The translations under genes and the position numbers were made by a program. Below the pieces are notes generated by a model. It saw only the letters and a program-made list of their open reading frames with translations, searched no databases and had not been told where the DNA came from. From contig NZ_CH672427.1 in the NCBI RefSeq assembly GCF_000153205.1, forward strand, positions 2,753,006 through 2,817,005: a DNA stretch of 64,000 nt, read 5' to 3'. Source of the stretch: Nitrococcus mobilis Nb-231 (lineage in GTDB: Bacteria > Pseudomonadota > Gammaproteobacteria > Nitrococcales > Nitrococcaceae). Below, piece by piece: positions 19,930 through 28,931 of this stretch. The first letter of the stretch is position 1. The number at the start of each line of letters is the position of its first letter.

Positions 19930-20478
19930 ATGATGGTGCATAGAAGTGGAGCGGCTTTCCGCGCGCTGCGCATCGCGGTGCTCACGATATCCGATACCCG
20001 TGGGCTCGCCGAGGACCGCTCTGGTGATGCGCTTTGCCAGGGGATCGCCGAATCCGGCCATGAGCTTGTGCAACGCGAGCTCGTGCCTGACGATGTCTAT
20101 CGAATTCGCGCCGCCGTGTCGGCTTGGATCGCCGATCCGCAGGTGCAAGTCGTACTTTGCACGGGCGGTACCGGCTTCGCAGCGCGAGACCGCACGCCCG
20201 AAGCCTTGATCGTATTATTTGATCAAGAGGTTCGGGGTTTTGGCGAGCTGTTTCGTCAACTCTCCTTCGAGGAGATTGGCAGCTCGACCCTTCAATCGAG
20301 AGCTTTGGCCGGGTTTGCCAATCGAACCCTCATCGCCTGCCTCCCGGGCTCGACGGGGGCTTGTCGAACCGCGTGGAATCGTATCCTGCGCGAACAGCTG
20401 GATGTGCGTCATCGTCCTTGCAATCTAGCCGAGCTGGTGCTACTGGAAGAACGAGATGAATTAGGGAAGCTTAATTGA
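19930..20478 (+). CDS. moaB: MoaB-type molybdenum cofactor biosynthesis protein
   Basis: 182-residue MogA/MoaB-fold protein, expected to adenylylate molybdopterin before metal insertion. The signatures 'LTISDTRGLAEDRSGDAL', 'VVLCTGGTGFAARDRTPEA', 'EEIGSSTLQSRALAGFANR' and 'CLPGSTGACRTAWNRILRE' are as in E. coli MoaB, which also ends near a 'RHRPCN'-like segment. I start at the tandem ATG-ATG at 19930/19933 because GAGGGGAG lies directly upstream; 25 codons upstream are open but unrelated. Divergent from purC. Confidence 0.92.
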   Translation: MMVHRSGAAFRALRIAVLTISDTRGLAEDRSGDALCQGIAESGHELVQRELVPDDVYRIRAAVSAWIADPQVQVVLCTGGTGFAARDRTPEALIVLFDQEVRGFGELFRQLSFEEIGSSTLQSRALAGFANRTLIACLPGSTGACRTAWNRILREQLDVRHRPCNLAELVLLEERDELGKLN

Positions 20479-20849
20479 TCCGTTTGCCCAGAGCCCTTCG
20501 GCCAGCGCAGGAGAGCCCTGCCGAGGAGTATTACTTAAGATATTTGCTCTATAAAATTCTGTTCGTGCTTCGACAAACCTATTCTGAGCTTAGTCGAAGG
20601 GTTTAGCATCACAGGGATTTTCTCCAAGTTTTCTTAGCATGTGATGAGTTCGTCAGTTTGCAGCGTTTAGTGGGCTCGGAAGTGCGTGTCTTGAGTAGCA
20701 AAGCGGCGTTGTAGCCGCAGACAGCCGAGCCGAGCGTGGCTTATCGGAGGCGGTGGACAAAAGCGGCGCAATAAGTTTATCGTTTCCAGCCCGGCTAAGG
20801 TTTTAAATAAAAATTATTATTTGCTACGGTTGGCATTCTAGGGGGTGGT
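20479..20849. other. 371-base gene-free region before luxR
   Basis: Noticeably richer in A and T than the flanking genes, particularly in its last 60 bases (long A/T runs just before luxR). Contains one REP-like inverted repeat, listed separately. No reading frame with a ribosome binding site. The luxR promoter is presumably in the last 100 bases, but I cannot single out -35/-10 elements. Confidence 0.55.
20561..20600. repeat. REP-like intergenic inverted repeat
   Basis: CTTCGAC (20568-20574) and GTCGAAG (20593-20599) form a 7-bp stem around an 18-base loop that includes 'CTGAGCTTAGTC'. The sequence resembles the widespread proteobacterial intergenic element built around TTCGACAAGCTCAG, here degraded in the centre. 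Lies 83 bases after moaB. Confidence 0.5.
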
Positions 20850-21599
20850 ATGGGAAGCCGTACCCAAATCGACGGGTTTATCGATATGAGCCTGCATGCT
20901 GACGGAGTCGAGGGGGTCCAGCGACTCTGTGCGGCGCTCGGCGAGGCCTACGGTTTCGATCATTTTATCTATGGTGCCAGTTTCCCCACCTCTTTGATCA
21001 AGCCCGCCGTGCTGGTTATCAGTGGCCACCCCGAGGCTTGGCGAGACCATTATCAGGCGTGTGGCTACCTTGCGGTGGATCCAGCCGTCCAGCATTGCAC
21101 ACGCAGTATTCGACCGTTGATTTGGCAGGATCTAATGTTGGATCCGAAGATAGATGAAAAACCCTTTACGGTTATGCAAGAAGCACGCGAATTTGGTCTG
21201 GTCAGCGGTGTAAGTCTTTCCATTCGTGGTAGTCGTGGCGAACTCGGCGTGCTGAGTTTTTCCAGCGAGCGTACGGCACAGCAAACGCGCTCGGAGATCG
21301 ATAGTGCAATTCCGGATTTATACCTGCTCTCCGCCTATGTTCATGAGGCGGTCGGTCGGTTGGTTACTCAGGGCTCGTTACCTTTCAACCGGCCAGAGCT
21401 CACCGCTCGTGAACATGAGTGCTTGCTTTGGGCTGCCGAAGGTAAGACGTCTTGGGAGATCGCTCGCATCTTGGGAATCAGTGAGCGTACTGCGATTTTC
21501 CATCTGCAGAATGCGGCTCGGCGGCTGAATGCTTCTAGCCGCCAACAGGCGGTGGCGCGTGCAGTTTCACAAGGTTTGATTAGTCTGCAGCTTGGTTAG
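20850..21599 (+). CDS. luxR: LuxR-family autoinducer-binding transcriptional regulator
   Basis: 249-residue quorum-sensing regulator. The N-terminal autoinducer domain (about 10-170) keeps all key ligand residues: Trp64, Tyr68, Asp77, Pro78, Trp92 and Gly120 match TraR Trp57, Tyr61, Asp70, Pro71, Trp85 and Gly113 at a constant offset of 7. The C-terminal GerE-type helix-turn-helix (about 184-245, 'LTAREHECLLWAAEGKTS', 'ILGISERTAIFHLQNAARR') is complete. It therefore should bind an acyl-homoserine lactone, unlike LuxR solos with altered pockets. The ATG follows AGGGGGTGG. luxI follows in the same direction after 500 bases, with a lux box between. Confidence 0.93.
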   Translation: MGSRTQIDGFIDMSLHADGVEGVQRLCAALGEAYGFDHFIYGASFPTSLIKPAVLVISGHPEAWRDHYQACGYLAVDPAVQHCTRSIRPLIWQDLMLDPKIDEKPFTVMQEAREFGLVSGVSLSIRGSRGELGVLSFSSERTAQQTRSEIDSAIPDLYLLSAYVHEAVGRLVTQGSLPFNRPELTAREHECLLWAAEGKTSWEIARILGISERTAIFHLQNAARRLNASSRQQAVARAVSQGLISLQLG

Positions 21600-22099
21600 T
21601 TTAAGGTTCTCTATGGAAACTCTTATCAAGCACGTTCTTGTCATTCCGGTGAAAGTTGCAACTCAATCAAATTACTAGCTATCTGGCTATTATAAAATCA
21701 ATATGTTGCGAACTGGCTAGGCTAACCTCCGACAGACTGCCAACGTCACGGCTGCGCAGCGATTTCCGGCCAATCTTTCGATAATTTGTTGAAACATATG
21801 TATTTCGTGCTTCTAGCTTTGTAAAAAGCTCCAGAAAAATATGCTTCTAAATCAGTTTGTTAAGCGTTGACTGGGAATTGCTGACGGCTGTGTGTTGAAA
21901 AAGTTTTGCACTCGCGAGCGCGAATCAACTCGCTTTCCCAAGATATTTTTGCTCAGGGCGGGTTTTGGCAAGTAATTTGCTACTCCTAGTGAAGAAAAAA
22001 TGCTGCGCAACTGTAATATCTTACAGTTATGGGCTTGTTGCTGTTCCCGTTTACTGGAGCTTAGCGGCAAAAAGCAATAGGCGCAAAACGGGGATGTAG
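21600..22099. other. 500-base AT-rich spacer between luxR and luxI
   Basis: Clearly lower in G+C than the surrounding genes, with many A/T runs. Its right end holds the lux box and the luxI leader. I found no coding frame with plausible start signals on either strand, and no recognisable RNA gene. Such a long spacer between cognate luxR and luxI is a candidate place for an additional repressor gene or small RNA in related systems, but nothing of that kind is visible here. Confidence 0.5.
22009..22028 (+). promoter_or_regulatory. lux box upstream of luxI
   Basis: AACTGTAATATCTTACAGTT: the two 8-base arms are perfect inverted repeats about a four-base centre. It matches the V. fischeri lux box (ACCTGTAGGATCGTACAGGT) at 16 of 20 positions and the same spacing. 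Its centre is 82 bases before the luxI ATG. LuxR-type activators bind at about -42, which would put the start site near 22061 and the -10 near TTTACT at 22050-22055. This indicates autoinduction of luxI by the neighbouring LuxR. Confidence 0.8.
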
Positions 22100-22720
22100 A
22101 TGCATAAAACATGTATTGGAAGAGCATCCGATAGTATCTTCTCCCATGAGTCACTGCGGCAGTTGTATCGGTTTCGCCATCAGATCTTCAAGGAACGACT
22201 GGGTTGGCAGATTCCGAGCCGAGGCTCTCTGGAATGGGATAGCTATGATGAGCTCGATCCCGTGTATGGCGCGTACTATCGTCGAGGGGCGATCATCGGT
22301 GCGTTTCGTCTGTTGCCGACCACCGGCCCCTATATGTTGCGGGATATTTTTGCCGAGCTGTTACGAGGGGAACCCCCACCTTGCGCCGCTGATGTATGGG
22401 AACTGTCGCGGTTTGCTGTGACGCCGGTGTGCGGCGACTCCAGGGCGCAATTGACCTGCTCGGAAGACATGTTCGAGGTGTTGCGCGCTTGCTACGATTT
22501 CTCTTGCTCCAACGGTATCCGGCAACTCGTATTGGTTACCAGTGTAGCCGTTGAGCGGATGTTGCGTGGCGTTCGTGTTCCGCTCGTGCGGTTGGGTGAT
22601 GGTAGGCCGACGCAGCTTGATAAGGTGCTCTCCGTTGCGTGTCGGGTCGCGATTACCGATGAGTTGTACGAAGTGCTGCATCCGTTGTGTTATGAGAGCG
22701 CGCTCGAGGGAGCAGCATGA
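22100..22720 (+). CDS. luxI: Acyl-homoserine-lactone synthase, LuxI family
   Basis: 206-residue enzyme making an acyl-homoserine lactone signal from SAM and acyl-ACP. The residues invariant in LuxI proteins are present: Arg26, Phe30 and Trp36 ('RFRHQIFKERLGW'), Asp47 and Asp50 ('EWDSYDELD'), Arg70 ('GAFRLLPTTGPYML'), Glu101 and Arg104 ('VWELSRFAV'). Signal chain length cannot be read from sequence. SAM supply by metK and SAH recycling are encoded elsewhere in this window, though LuxI releases methylthioadenosine rather than SAH. The start lies 3 bases after GGGGATGTAG; expression is probably driven from the lux box. A 14-codon frame overlaps the stop as ATGA. Confidence 0.94.
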   Translation: MHKTCIGRASDSIFSHESLRQLYRFRHQIFKERLGWQIPSRGSLEWDSYDELDPVYGAYYRRGAIIGAFRLLPTTGPYMLRDIFAELLRGEPPPCAADVWELSRFAVTPVCGDSRAQLTCSEDMFEVLRACYDFSCSNGIRQLVLVTSVAVERMLRGVRVPLVRLGDGRPTQLDKVLSVACRVAITDELYEVLHPLCYESALEGAA

Positions 22721-22761
22721 AGTACGGTGAGGTATTGGCTCAGCTGGGGGCTTACCATTGA
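22717..22761 (+). other. 14-codon open frame overlapping the luxI stop
   Basis: An ATG overlapping the luxI TGA by the ATGA arrangement opens a frame encoding MKYGEVLAQLGAYH. The overlap is what a translationally coupled second gene would show. Fourteen codons is too short to judge; it may be the remnant of a truncated downstream gene or chance. Confidence 0.2.
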
Positions 22762-22993
22762 AGGAAGGCGGGCCCTAGGCTCTCGATACGCTCTCCCCGG
22801 CGCATGAAGGCCTATGCGCAGGCCTCGAAGCACCGGCCAGTCGATTTGCGATGACGGTGCCTGCAGGCAGAGGGTGCCCTCACCGGTTGGCCGGCGCCGC
22901 ATGGTAGCGTCGCGCCATCATGTCAATAGGGTGTATCTGGCTTGTTATGAGAACAGCAAGGTTTCTGACGGGCATGGGCAAGGGTGACGATCA

Positions 22994-25126
22994 ATGGCTG
23001 TTCGAGTGCCACGCACCGGATCGCGAGCGTTTCGTTCACTGACACGATCTAGCGTCTCGGGAAATGTCCCACGGCGAGGTGGGGACCGTACCCCTTGTAG
23101 GCCCAGCGCTTTTATCGAATCGGATGGGCGGCTGACGCAGAGCAATACGGCGCTCGCGCAGTTGCTCGGCTATGGCACCGAAGAGATCGAGGGGCGGTCT
23201 GTAACCGAGCTGGTACAACCTGATTTTCTGGGGCGATTGCGGTATGCGCGCGAGCGCTTGTTGCAGCCCGATTATAAGTGCTGTGGTGAAACCCTGTTGC
23301 TGGACTGGTTCAATCGCCAAGGCCAGGTAGTATCTACCCAGGCGAGCTTGGAGCGGGTCAGTGGCGAGCATCGATTAATACGGTTGCAGCTTGAATCCGG
23401 GGCCAGTCCGGGCAAGTGCCAGGCCGATGCTTCCGCGGCGCCGGGATGGTTTCGAGGGATGGTAGAAGCGGCCACAGATGCCATGCTGTTGGTCGACAAT
23501 TGGGGGGTCGTTCGGTTCATCAACAGCAGCGGCGAGCGGCTTTTTCGGCAGCCGCGCAGTAGCGCACTCGGCAATAGTGTGGAGCAACTCCTCAGTATGC
23601 CAATACCCGATATGAGCACGGCCGCACGCACTGTGACCGGGTTGATCACCGATACCCTTCGGTTGCGTTGCCAGGAGCAGTTGGCCCTCTGGGGGGTAGG
23701 TGGGGATGGCAGTGAGTTCTCGGCCGTGGTGAGCGTGATTCCGCTTGAAGGTCTCTCCGAGCCAATGGCGCTGCTGCAGGTGCATGATATTACCGAAGAG
23801 CAGCAGCGCGAAGCCCGATTGCGGCATCTGACCAATTTCGATCCGGTGACGGGATTGCCCAACCGAGCGCTTTTCACCGACCGGCTTAGAGTTGCTGCAA
23901 CACGCTGTACCCGCGGAGAGAACAGTCTTGTATTGGGCTACATCGATATCGATCGGTTTAAGGATTTCAATGAGACGCTGGGCCATCGTACCGGCGATGA
24001 TGTGCTACGCGAGATCGCGCGGCGCCTCAAACGGCATGTGTGTGATGAAAACACGCTGGCTCGTCTCAATGGGGACGAGTTTGCACTGTTGATCGAGGGA
24101 AGCTATACCGCCAACGAAATTAAAATCTTGGCACGAGGCATGTTGGATTCCCTCGCGCAGCCTTTTTTTATTGCCGGTCATGAGTTATTTGTCACGGCCA
24201 GCGCCGGTTTCGCCGTCTACGATTGTGTCGGTGACGAAGCCGGAGATTTGCTGCGTAAGGCCGAGATCGCGATGTATCGCGCGAAGTCGCAGGGTCGTAA
24301 TAACTTTTGTTTCTACAGCGCCGCTTTGGAAGGTGGTGTCTCCGAGCGCCTGCGGTTGGAAGTTGAACTGCGTCATGCTTTGGAGCGTCAGGAGTTCATC
24401 CTCTATTACCAGCCTTTGGTCGAGGTGAGGGGCCATAGAGTCATCGGGCTCGAGGCACTGTTGCGCTGGCAGCATCCACAACGTGGGCTGATCGGGCCGA
24501 GCGAGTTCATTCCGGTGCTGGAGGAGACCAAGCTGATCGTGCCCGTTGGCGAATGGATAATGCATGAGGCTTGCCGATTTCTAGTCGCCTTGTCCAAGGA
24601 TTTCGGGCGTTCGTTGCGTTTGGCCGTGAATGTTTCCGCCGAGCAGATCCGCCATCCTGGGTTTGCGCGGTCGGTTGAACGAGCACTGCTCGCTAGTGGT
24701 TTGCCAGCCTCGGTATTGGAACTCGAACTCACCGAAACCTTGCTCATGGACCACACTGCGACGGTGCATGAAAGCCTGGCGGCCCTAAAGCAACTCGGCG
24801 TTGCCATTTCTGTGGATGATTTCGGTACCGGTTACTCATCTTTGGCTTATTTGAAGCGCTTCCCGGTATCCGCGCTCAAGATCGACCGTAGCTTCATAAC
24901 GGATGTCGCAGGTGGTAGCGATGATAGGGCCATCGCGGGTGCGATCATCGCTATGGCGCGCAGCCTTGGTTTGGGCGTGGTGGCGGAAGGGGTCGAGAGT
25001 GAGAGTCAAGCGCGTTTTTTGCGCCGGTGGCCGGAACTCATCGTACAAGGCTATTTTTTCGCACCCCCGTTGCCGCCCGCCGAGGCGCGTATTCGCTGGG
25101 CGGGCTTGTGGACCTACCGAAAATGA
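22994..25126 (+). CDS. PAS-PAS-GGDEF-EAL cyclic-di-GMP enzyme, probably a phosphodiesterase
   Basis: 710 residues, no membrane segment. Two PAS-like sensor regions (about 40-125 and 150-270; 'DAMLLVDNWGVVRFINSSGERLF' in the second) precede a GGDEF domain (about 285-440) and an EAL domain (about 455-705). The GGDEF signature reads NGDEF at 359-363, with Asn at the first Gly, and no RxxD inhibitory site precedes it, so cyclase activity is doubtful. The EAL domain looks intact: EALLR at 487, 'NVSAEQIRHP', 'LELTETLL', 'DDFGTGYSSLAYL', 'KIDRSFI', 'AEGVES'. Prediction: c-di-GMP hydrolysis, with the GGDEF part perhaps binding GTP as a regulator. The true start is uncertain because the first 35 residues are basic and low-complexity. 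Lies 273 bases after luxI. Confidence 0.88.
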   Translation: MAVRVPRTGSRAFRSLTRSSVSGNVPRRGGDRTPCRPSAFIESDGRLTQSNTALAQLLGYGTEEIEGRSVTELVQPDFLGRLRYARERLLQPDYKCCGETLLLDWFNRQGQVVSTQASLERVSGEHRLIRLQLESGASPGKCQADASAAPGWFRGMVEAATDAMLLVDNWGVVRFINSSGERLFRQPRSSALGNSVEQLLSMPIPDMSTAARTVTGLITDTLRLRCQEQLALWGVGGDGSEFSAVVSVIPLEGLSEPMALLQVHDITEEQQREARLRHLTNFDPVTGLPNRALFTDRLRVAATRCTRGENSLVLGYIDIDRFKDFNETLGHRTGDDVLREIARRLKRHVCDENTLARLNGDEFALLIEGSYTANEIKILARGMLDSLAQPFFIAGHELFVTASAGFAVYDCVGDEAGDLLRKAEIAMYRAKSQGRNNFCFYSAALEGGVSERLRLEVELRHALERQEFILYYQPLVEVRGHRVIGLEALLRWQHPQRGLIGPSEFIPVLEETKLIVPVGEWIMHEACRFLVALSKDFGRSLRLAVNVSAEQIRHPGFARSVERALLASGLPASVLELELTETLLMDHTATVHESLAALKQLGVAISVDDFGTGYSSLAYLKRFPVSALKIDRSFITDVAGGSDDRAIAGAIIAMARSLGLGVVAEGVESESQARFLRRWPELIVQGYFFAPPLPPAEARIRWAGLWTYRK

Positions 25127-25239
25127 GCGATTTGCTCTGGGCTTGATCTGCGTGTCGCGCTAAGCTCCGGTTTGATCAGGGAAGGAGATCGGCTCTGCGG
25201 ACGCTATCGGCCGGCGGTCACGGCTGAAAATTAGCTGCG

Positions 25240-25266
25240 ATTAAGGTAGAGTACCCTACCCTTAAT
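25240..25266. repeat. Imperfect palindrome upstream of rpe
   Basis: ATTAAGGTAG (25240-25249) and CTACCCTTAAT (25256-25266) pair with a single bulged C around a 6-base loop. It lies 30-56 bases upstream of the rpe start in the presumed promoter region, so it could be an operator for the rpe-gph-trp run. Confidence 0.35.
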
Positions 25267-25295
25267 TAGAGCAGCGAGTTCGGGGTGAATACGTT

Positions 25296-25970
25296 ATGCG
25301 GGATTTCAAGGTGGCACCATCTATCCTCTCCGCCAACTTCGCCCGCTTAGGCGATGAGGTCCGGCGGGTGCTGGACGCGGGTGCGGATATGGTGCACTTC
25401 GATGTAATGGACAATCATTACGTCCCTAACCTCACCATCGGTCCAGTCGTCTGCAAGGCCTTGCGGGATGAGGGCATCACCGCGGACATCGATGTTCACC
25501 TCATGGTGAAGCCAGTGGATAATATCGTGCCGGCCTTTGCTAAGGCCGGTGCCAGCTGGATTACCTTCCACCCCGAGGCGAGCGAGCATGTCGACCGTAC
25601 GCTACAGCTCATTCGTGACAACGGTTGCCGCGCCGGTTTGGTATTCAATCCCGCAACACCCTTGGACTATTTACGCTACGTCCTGGACAAGGTGGATATG
25701 GTATTGATCATGTCGGTGAATCCGGGTTTTGGGGGGCAAGCGTTTATTCCCTCGGCTCTGGATAAGCTGCGTGAGGCCCGCTCGCTCATCGACGCTAGTC
25801 AGCGTCCGATACGGCTGGAAATTGACGGCGGCATCAAAACCGATAATATCCGCGCCGCGGCCGAGGCGGGTGCGGACACTTTCGTGGCCGGTTCGGCGAT
25901 CTTTGGTGTGGAGGATTATCAACAGGTGATCAGCGAGATGCGCGCCGAGCTGGCAAAGGCGGCAGCTTGA
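25296..25970 (+). CDS. rpe: Ribulose-phosphate 3-epimerase
   Basis: 224-residue TIM-barrel enzyme interconverting ribulose-5-phosphate and xylulose-5-phosphate (pentose phosphate and Calvin cycles). Family signatures: '[16 protein letters not shown]', '[19 protein letters not shown]', '[11 protein letters not shown]', '[17 protein letters not shown]' and '[11 protein letters not shown]'. Length matches E. coli Rpe (225). The stop overlaps the TTG start of gph, so the two are probably coupled. Confidence 0.96.
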   Translation: MRDFKVAPSILSANFARLGDEVRRVLDAGADMVHFDVMDNHYVPNLTIGPVVCKALRDEGITADIDVHLMVKPVDNIVPAFAKAGASWITFHPEASEHVDRTLQLIRDNGCRAGLVFNPATPLDYLRYVLDKVDMVLIMSVNPGFGGQAFIPSALDKLREARSLIDASQRPIRLEIDGGIKTDNIRAAAEAGADTFVAGSAIFGVEDYQQVISEMRAELAKAAA

Positions 25971-26683
25971 GTAAGACTACTTTGAATAGAACAATGTTCT
26001 CAGACGTTCGTGTCGTATTGTTCGATCTCGACGGTACGCTAGTGGATACCGCCCCTGACTTGGCGGCGGCCACGGATCATATGCTCGAGAGCCTCAGCCT
26101 CCCGCCGGTCGGCGAGGCGAGGGTACGTACTTGGATCGGCCACGGCGTGAACCACCTCATCAAGCGCGCACTCGCCGCGACCAGCGGCAGCGAGCAGGAG
26201 GAGCTGTTCGAGTCGGGTTCACGGCTATTCCTGGATTATTACGCCGGCCATCTTGCCGATCGCACCTCGCCCTACCCAGGTGTGGTCGAGGCTCTCGATG
26301 AGTTGGTTGGGCGCGGCTTACACCTGGGAGTGGTGACCAATAAACCCGCGCGGTTCACGGAACCGCTTTTGGAATCACTCGGTCTGCGCGATGCGTTCCA
26401 GGCCGTGGTAACGGGGGATGCTGTCACCGAGCAGAAGCCTGCCCCAGAGCCGATGCTAAAGGCTGTCCGTTTGTGCGGGGGGATCCCCCAACAAGCGATC
26501 ATGGTAGGTGATTCGATGACCGATGTCGAAGCCGCGCGACGGGCGGGGTTGGGCGTAATCGGTGTGCCGTACGGATATAATCATGGTGATAAGCTTTTTT
26601 GGACGGCGCCTGATTTGATGATTCAATCGCTGGCCGAGCTTCCGGCCTTACTCGAAAGTAACAAAGCAGACGAATGCGGCTGA
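25967..26683 (+). CDS. gph: Phosphoglycolate phosphatase
   Basis: HAD-superfamily enzyme (up to 238 residues) that removes phosphate from 2-phosphoglycolate, a product of Rubisco oxygenation and DNA repair. Motif I '[14 protein letters not shown]', motif II '[15 protein letters not shown]', Lys in '[10 protein letters not shown]' and motif III '[15 protein letters not shown]' are intact. Start uncertain: a TTG overlapping the rpe stop by 4 bases, or the ATG at 25994. The order rpe-gph-trpE-trpG-trpD-trpC is conserved in many gammaproteobacteria. Confidence 0.93.
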   Translation: MSKTTLNRTMFSDVRVVLFDLDGTLVDTAPDLAAATDHMLESLSLPPVGEARVRTWIGHGVNHLIKRALAATSGSEQEELFESGSRLFLDYYAGHLADRTSPYPGVVEALDELVGRGLHLGVVTNKPARFTEPLLESLGLRDAFQAVVTGDAVTEQKPAPEPMLKAVRLCGGIPQQAIMVGDSMTDVEAARRAGLGVIGVPYGYNHGDKLFWTAPDLMIQSLAELPALLESNKADECG

Positions 26684-26792
26684 CGGTCACCACGTATGAT
26701 AACAACGCACAACAGGCGCTGCACGAGCGATGGCGTCCTTGTAGGGTAAGGTCGCTACGCTTTTCGCAAAACCAGCCCTGTTGGTGGTGGCA

Positions 26793-28280
26793 ATGGAGCA
26801 GAGACAATTCGATCGCCTGAAAGAGGCTGGATACAACCGCATCCCGCTTGTTCGCGAAATTCTGGCCGACTTCGATACTCCTCTGTCAACCTATTTGAAG
26901 CTTGCCGAAGGGGCCTATAGCTTCTTGCTGGAATCGGTTCAGGGTGGCGAGAAATGGGGACGTTACTCGATCATCGGCGGACCCTGTCGCACTTTTCTCC
27001 GCGTGTTCGGACAACGGGCGGAAATCGTTCGAGACGGTCAGGTCGTCGAGAGTCATACCGTCACCGACCCGTTGGCGTGGATTGAGCGTTTCCAGCATGG
27101 GGTCAAGGCGGCGCCGTCCCCGGATTTCCCCCACATGCCGCGTTTTTTGGGTGGGTTGGTCGGTTATTTTGGTTACGATACGGTCCGTTACATTGAACCT
27201 CGTCTTGGTCACTGCCCGAACCCCGATCCTTTGGGTGTTCCGGACATTCTGCTCATGGTTTCAGAGGAGGTTCTGGTATTCGACAACTTGGCCGGCAAGC
27301 TCTACCTCGTGGTCCATGTCGACCCCGCGCAGGGCGATGCTTTCAGCCGCGGGCAATCGAGGCTTGCCGAGCTGGCCGAGCGTCTGCGTGGCGGGGTAAA
27401 CCGTTACCGCCTCGGCGAGTCGCGGCACCAGGTCGCCGAAGAAGATTTCGCCTCGAATTTCACCCAGCGGCAGTACGAATCGGTCGTGCAACGCATCAAG
27501 CGTTACATTGTCAACGGCGATTGCATGCAAGTCGTGCCCTCGCAGCGTATGACCGCGGCCTATCGCGGCCACCCGCTCGATCTTTACCGGGCGCTGCGCA
27601 GCACCAATCCTTCGCCTTATATGTTCTTTCTCGATCTTGAGACCTTCCAGATTGCCGGCTCTTCCCCGGAGATACTCTGCCGCCTCGAGGAGGGCGAGGT
27701 CACGGTGCGACCGATCGCCGGTACCCGGCGGCGGGGGAGCACGGAGTTGGAAGACCTGGCGCTGGAGCAGGAGCTGCTGGCCGATCCGAAAGAGCTCGCC
27801 GAGCATTTGATGTTGATCGATCTCGGGCGCAACGATGTGGGCCGGGTCAGTGCGATCGGCAGCGTACGGGTTACCGACCGGATGGCCATCGAGCGCTACT
27901 CCCATGTCATGCACATCGTCTCGCATGTGACCGGACAGTTGCGTGAGGCCCTGGGACCCATGGATGTGCTGCGGGCGACATTTCCTGCGGGGACCCTATC
28001 CGGGGCGCCTAAAATCCGGGCAATGGAAATCATCGATGAGGTCGAGACCGTCAAGCGCGGCGTCTACGCCGGCGCCGTGGGTTATCTGTCCTGGTCCGGC
28101 AATATGGATGTGGCGATCGCCATTCGTACCGCGGTGGTGAAAGACGGCCGTGTCCATATCCAGGCCGGTGGTGGCGTGGTGCACGACTCGGTGCCGCGTT
28201 TGGAATGGGAGGAAACCCTGAGCAAAGGGCGCGCGCTGTTCCGTGCCGTTACCATGGCAGAAGCCGGACTGGATAGTTGA
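26793..28280 (+). CDS. trpE: Anthranilate synthase component I
   Basis: 495-residue large subunit converting chorismate to anthranilate with ammonia from TrpG; first step of tryptophan synthesis. The N-terminal feedback element '[20 protein letters not shown]' carries the LLES motif that binds tryptophan. The C-terminal chorismate-binding core includes '[23 protein letters not shown]'-type sequence, '[10 protein letters not shown]', '[16 protein letters not shown]' and '[17 protein letters not shown]'. Start taken as the ATG at 26793. No leader peptide with Trp codons is visible in the 109 bases after gph, so attenuation of the E. coli type is unlikely. Confidence 0.95.
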   Translation: MEQRQFDRLKEAGYNRIPLVREILADFDTPLSTYLKLAEGAYSFLLESVQGGEKWGRYSIIGGPCRTFLRVFGQRAEIVRDGQVVESHTVTDPLAWIERFQHGVKAAPSPDFPHMPRFLGGLVGYFGYDTVRYIEPRLGHCPNPDPLGVPDILLMVSEEVLVFDNLAGKLYLVVHVDPAQGDAFSRGQSRLAELAERLRGGVNRYRLGESRHQVAEEDFASNFTQRQYESVVQRIKRYIVNGDCMQVVPSQRMTAAYRGHPLDLYRALRSTNPSPYMFFLDLETFQIAGSSPEILCRLEEGEVTVRPIAGTRRRGSTELEDLALEQELLADPKELAEHLMLIDLGRNDVGRVSAIGSVRVTDRMAIERYSHVMHIVSHVTGQLREALGPMDVLRATFPAGTLSGAPKIRAMEIIDEVETVKRGVYAGAVGYLSWSGNMDVAIAIRTAVVKDGRVHIQAGGGVVHDSVPRLEWEETLSKGRALFRAVTMAEAGLDS

Positions 28281-28290
28281 AGGTGGCACC

Positions 28291-28884
28291 ATGCTGCTGA
28301 TGATCGATAATTACGATTCCTTTACCTACAACCTTGTGCAGTATTTGGGCGAGCTCGGCGCCGATGTGGGGGTCTACCGTAACGATGCAATCACGCTCGA
28401 CGAGATCGAGCGGCTAGCGCCCCAGCGTATTGTCATCTCGCCCGGACCATGCACCCCCAACGAAGCAGGTATCTCGTTGGAGGTTGTTCGTTACTTCTCA
28501 GGGCGTATTCCTTTGCTCGGCGTTTGCTTGGGTCACCAAGCCATTGGCCAGGCCTGCGGCGCTCGAGTGGTGCACGCTACTCATGTGCTGCATGGCAAGG
28601 TCTCGGATGTCTACCATAATGGGCGCGGCGTGTTCAGCGGGTTGCCGAATCCATTGCAGGCGACCCGCTATCACTCGTTGGTGCTGGACCGCGATACTCT
28701 GCCGGATTGTCTGGAGGTGACGGCCTGGACGCAGGATGCCGATGGCACGCTGGAGGAGATTATGGGGATTCGGCATCGATCGTTGGAGGTGGAGGGGGTA
28801 CAGTTTCACCCCGAATCGATCCTGACTCTGGCAGGGCACGATCTGCTACGCAATTTCCTTGCGCGGCCTCGTGAGGCGGCTTGA
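28291..28884 (+). CDS. trpG: Anthranilate synthase component II (glutamine amidotransferase)
   Basis: 197-residue glutaminase subunit supplying ammonia to TrpE. Class I triad: catalytic Cys in '[16 protein letters not shown]', His-Glu in '[11 protein letters not shown]'. '[19 protein letters not shown]' opens the protein as in TrpG/PabA. The start ATG at 28291 has AGGTGG upstream and follows trpE by 10 bases. In many gammaproteobacteria such a protein also serves PabB; I cannot tell here. Confidence 0.94.
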   Translation: MLLMIDNYDSFTYNLVQYLGELGADVGVYRNDAITLDEIERLAPQRIVISPGPCTPNEAGISLEVVRYFSGRIPLLGVCLGHQAIGQACGARVVHATHVLHGKVSDVYHNGRGVFSGLPNPLQATRYHSLVLDRDTLPDCLEVTAWTQDADGTLEEIMGIRHRSLEVEGVQFHPESILTLAGHDLLRNFLARPREAA

Positions 28885-28931
28885 TGCCATTGGGAGCCGT
28901 GTCCTGGCGAGGGGAGCGAGGTTGCTGAATA

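Noticed and set aside
26684..26792. Trp leader peptide/attenuator before trpE
   Set aside because: No short frame with tandem Trp codons and no terminator-antiterminator pair.
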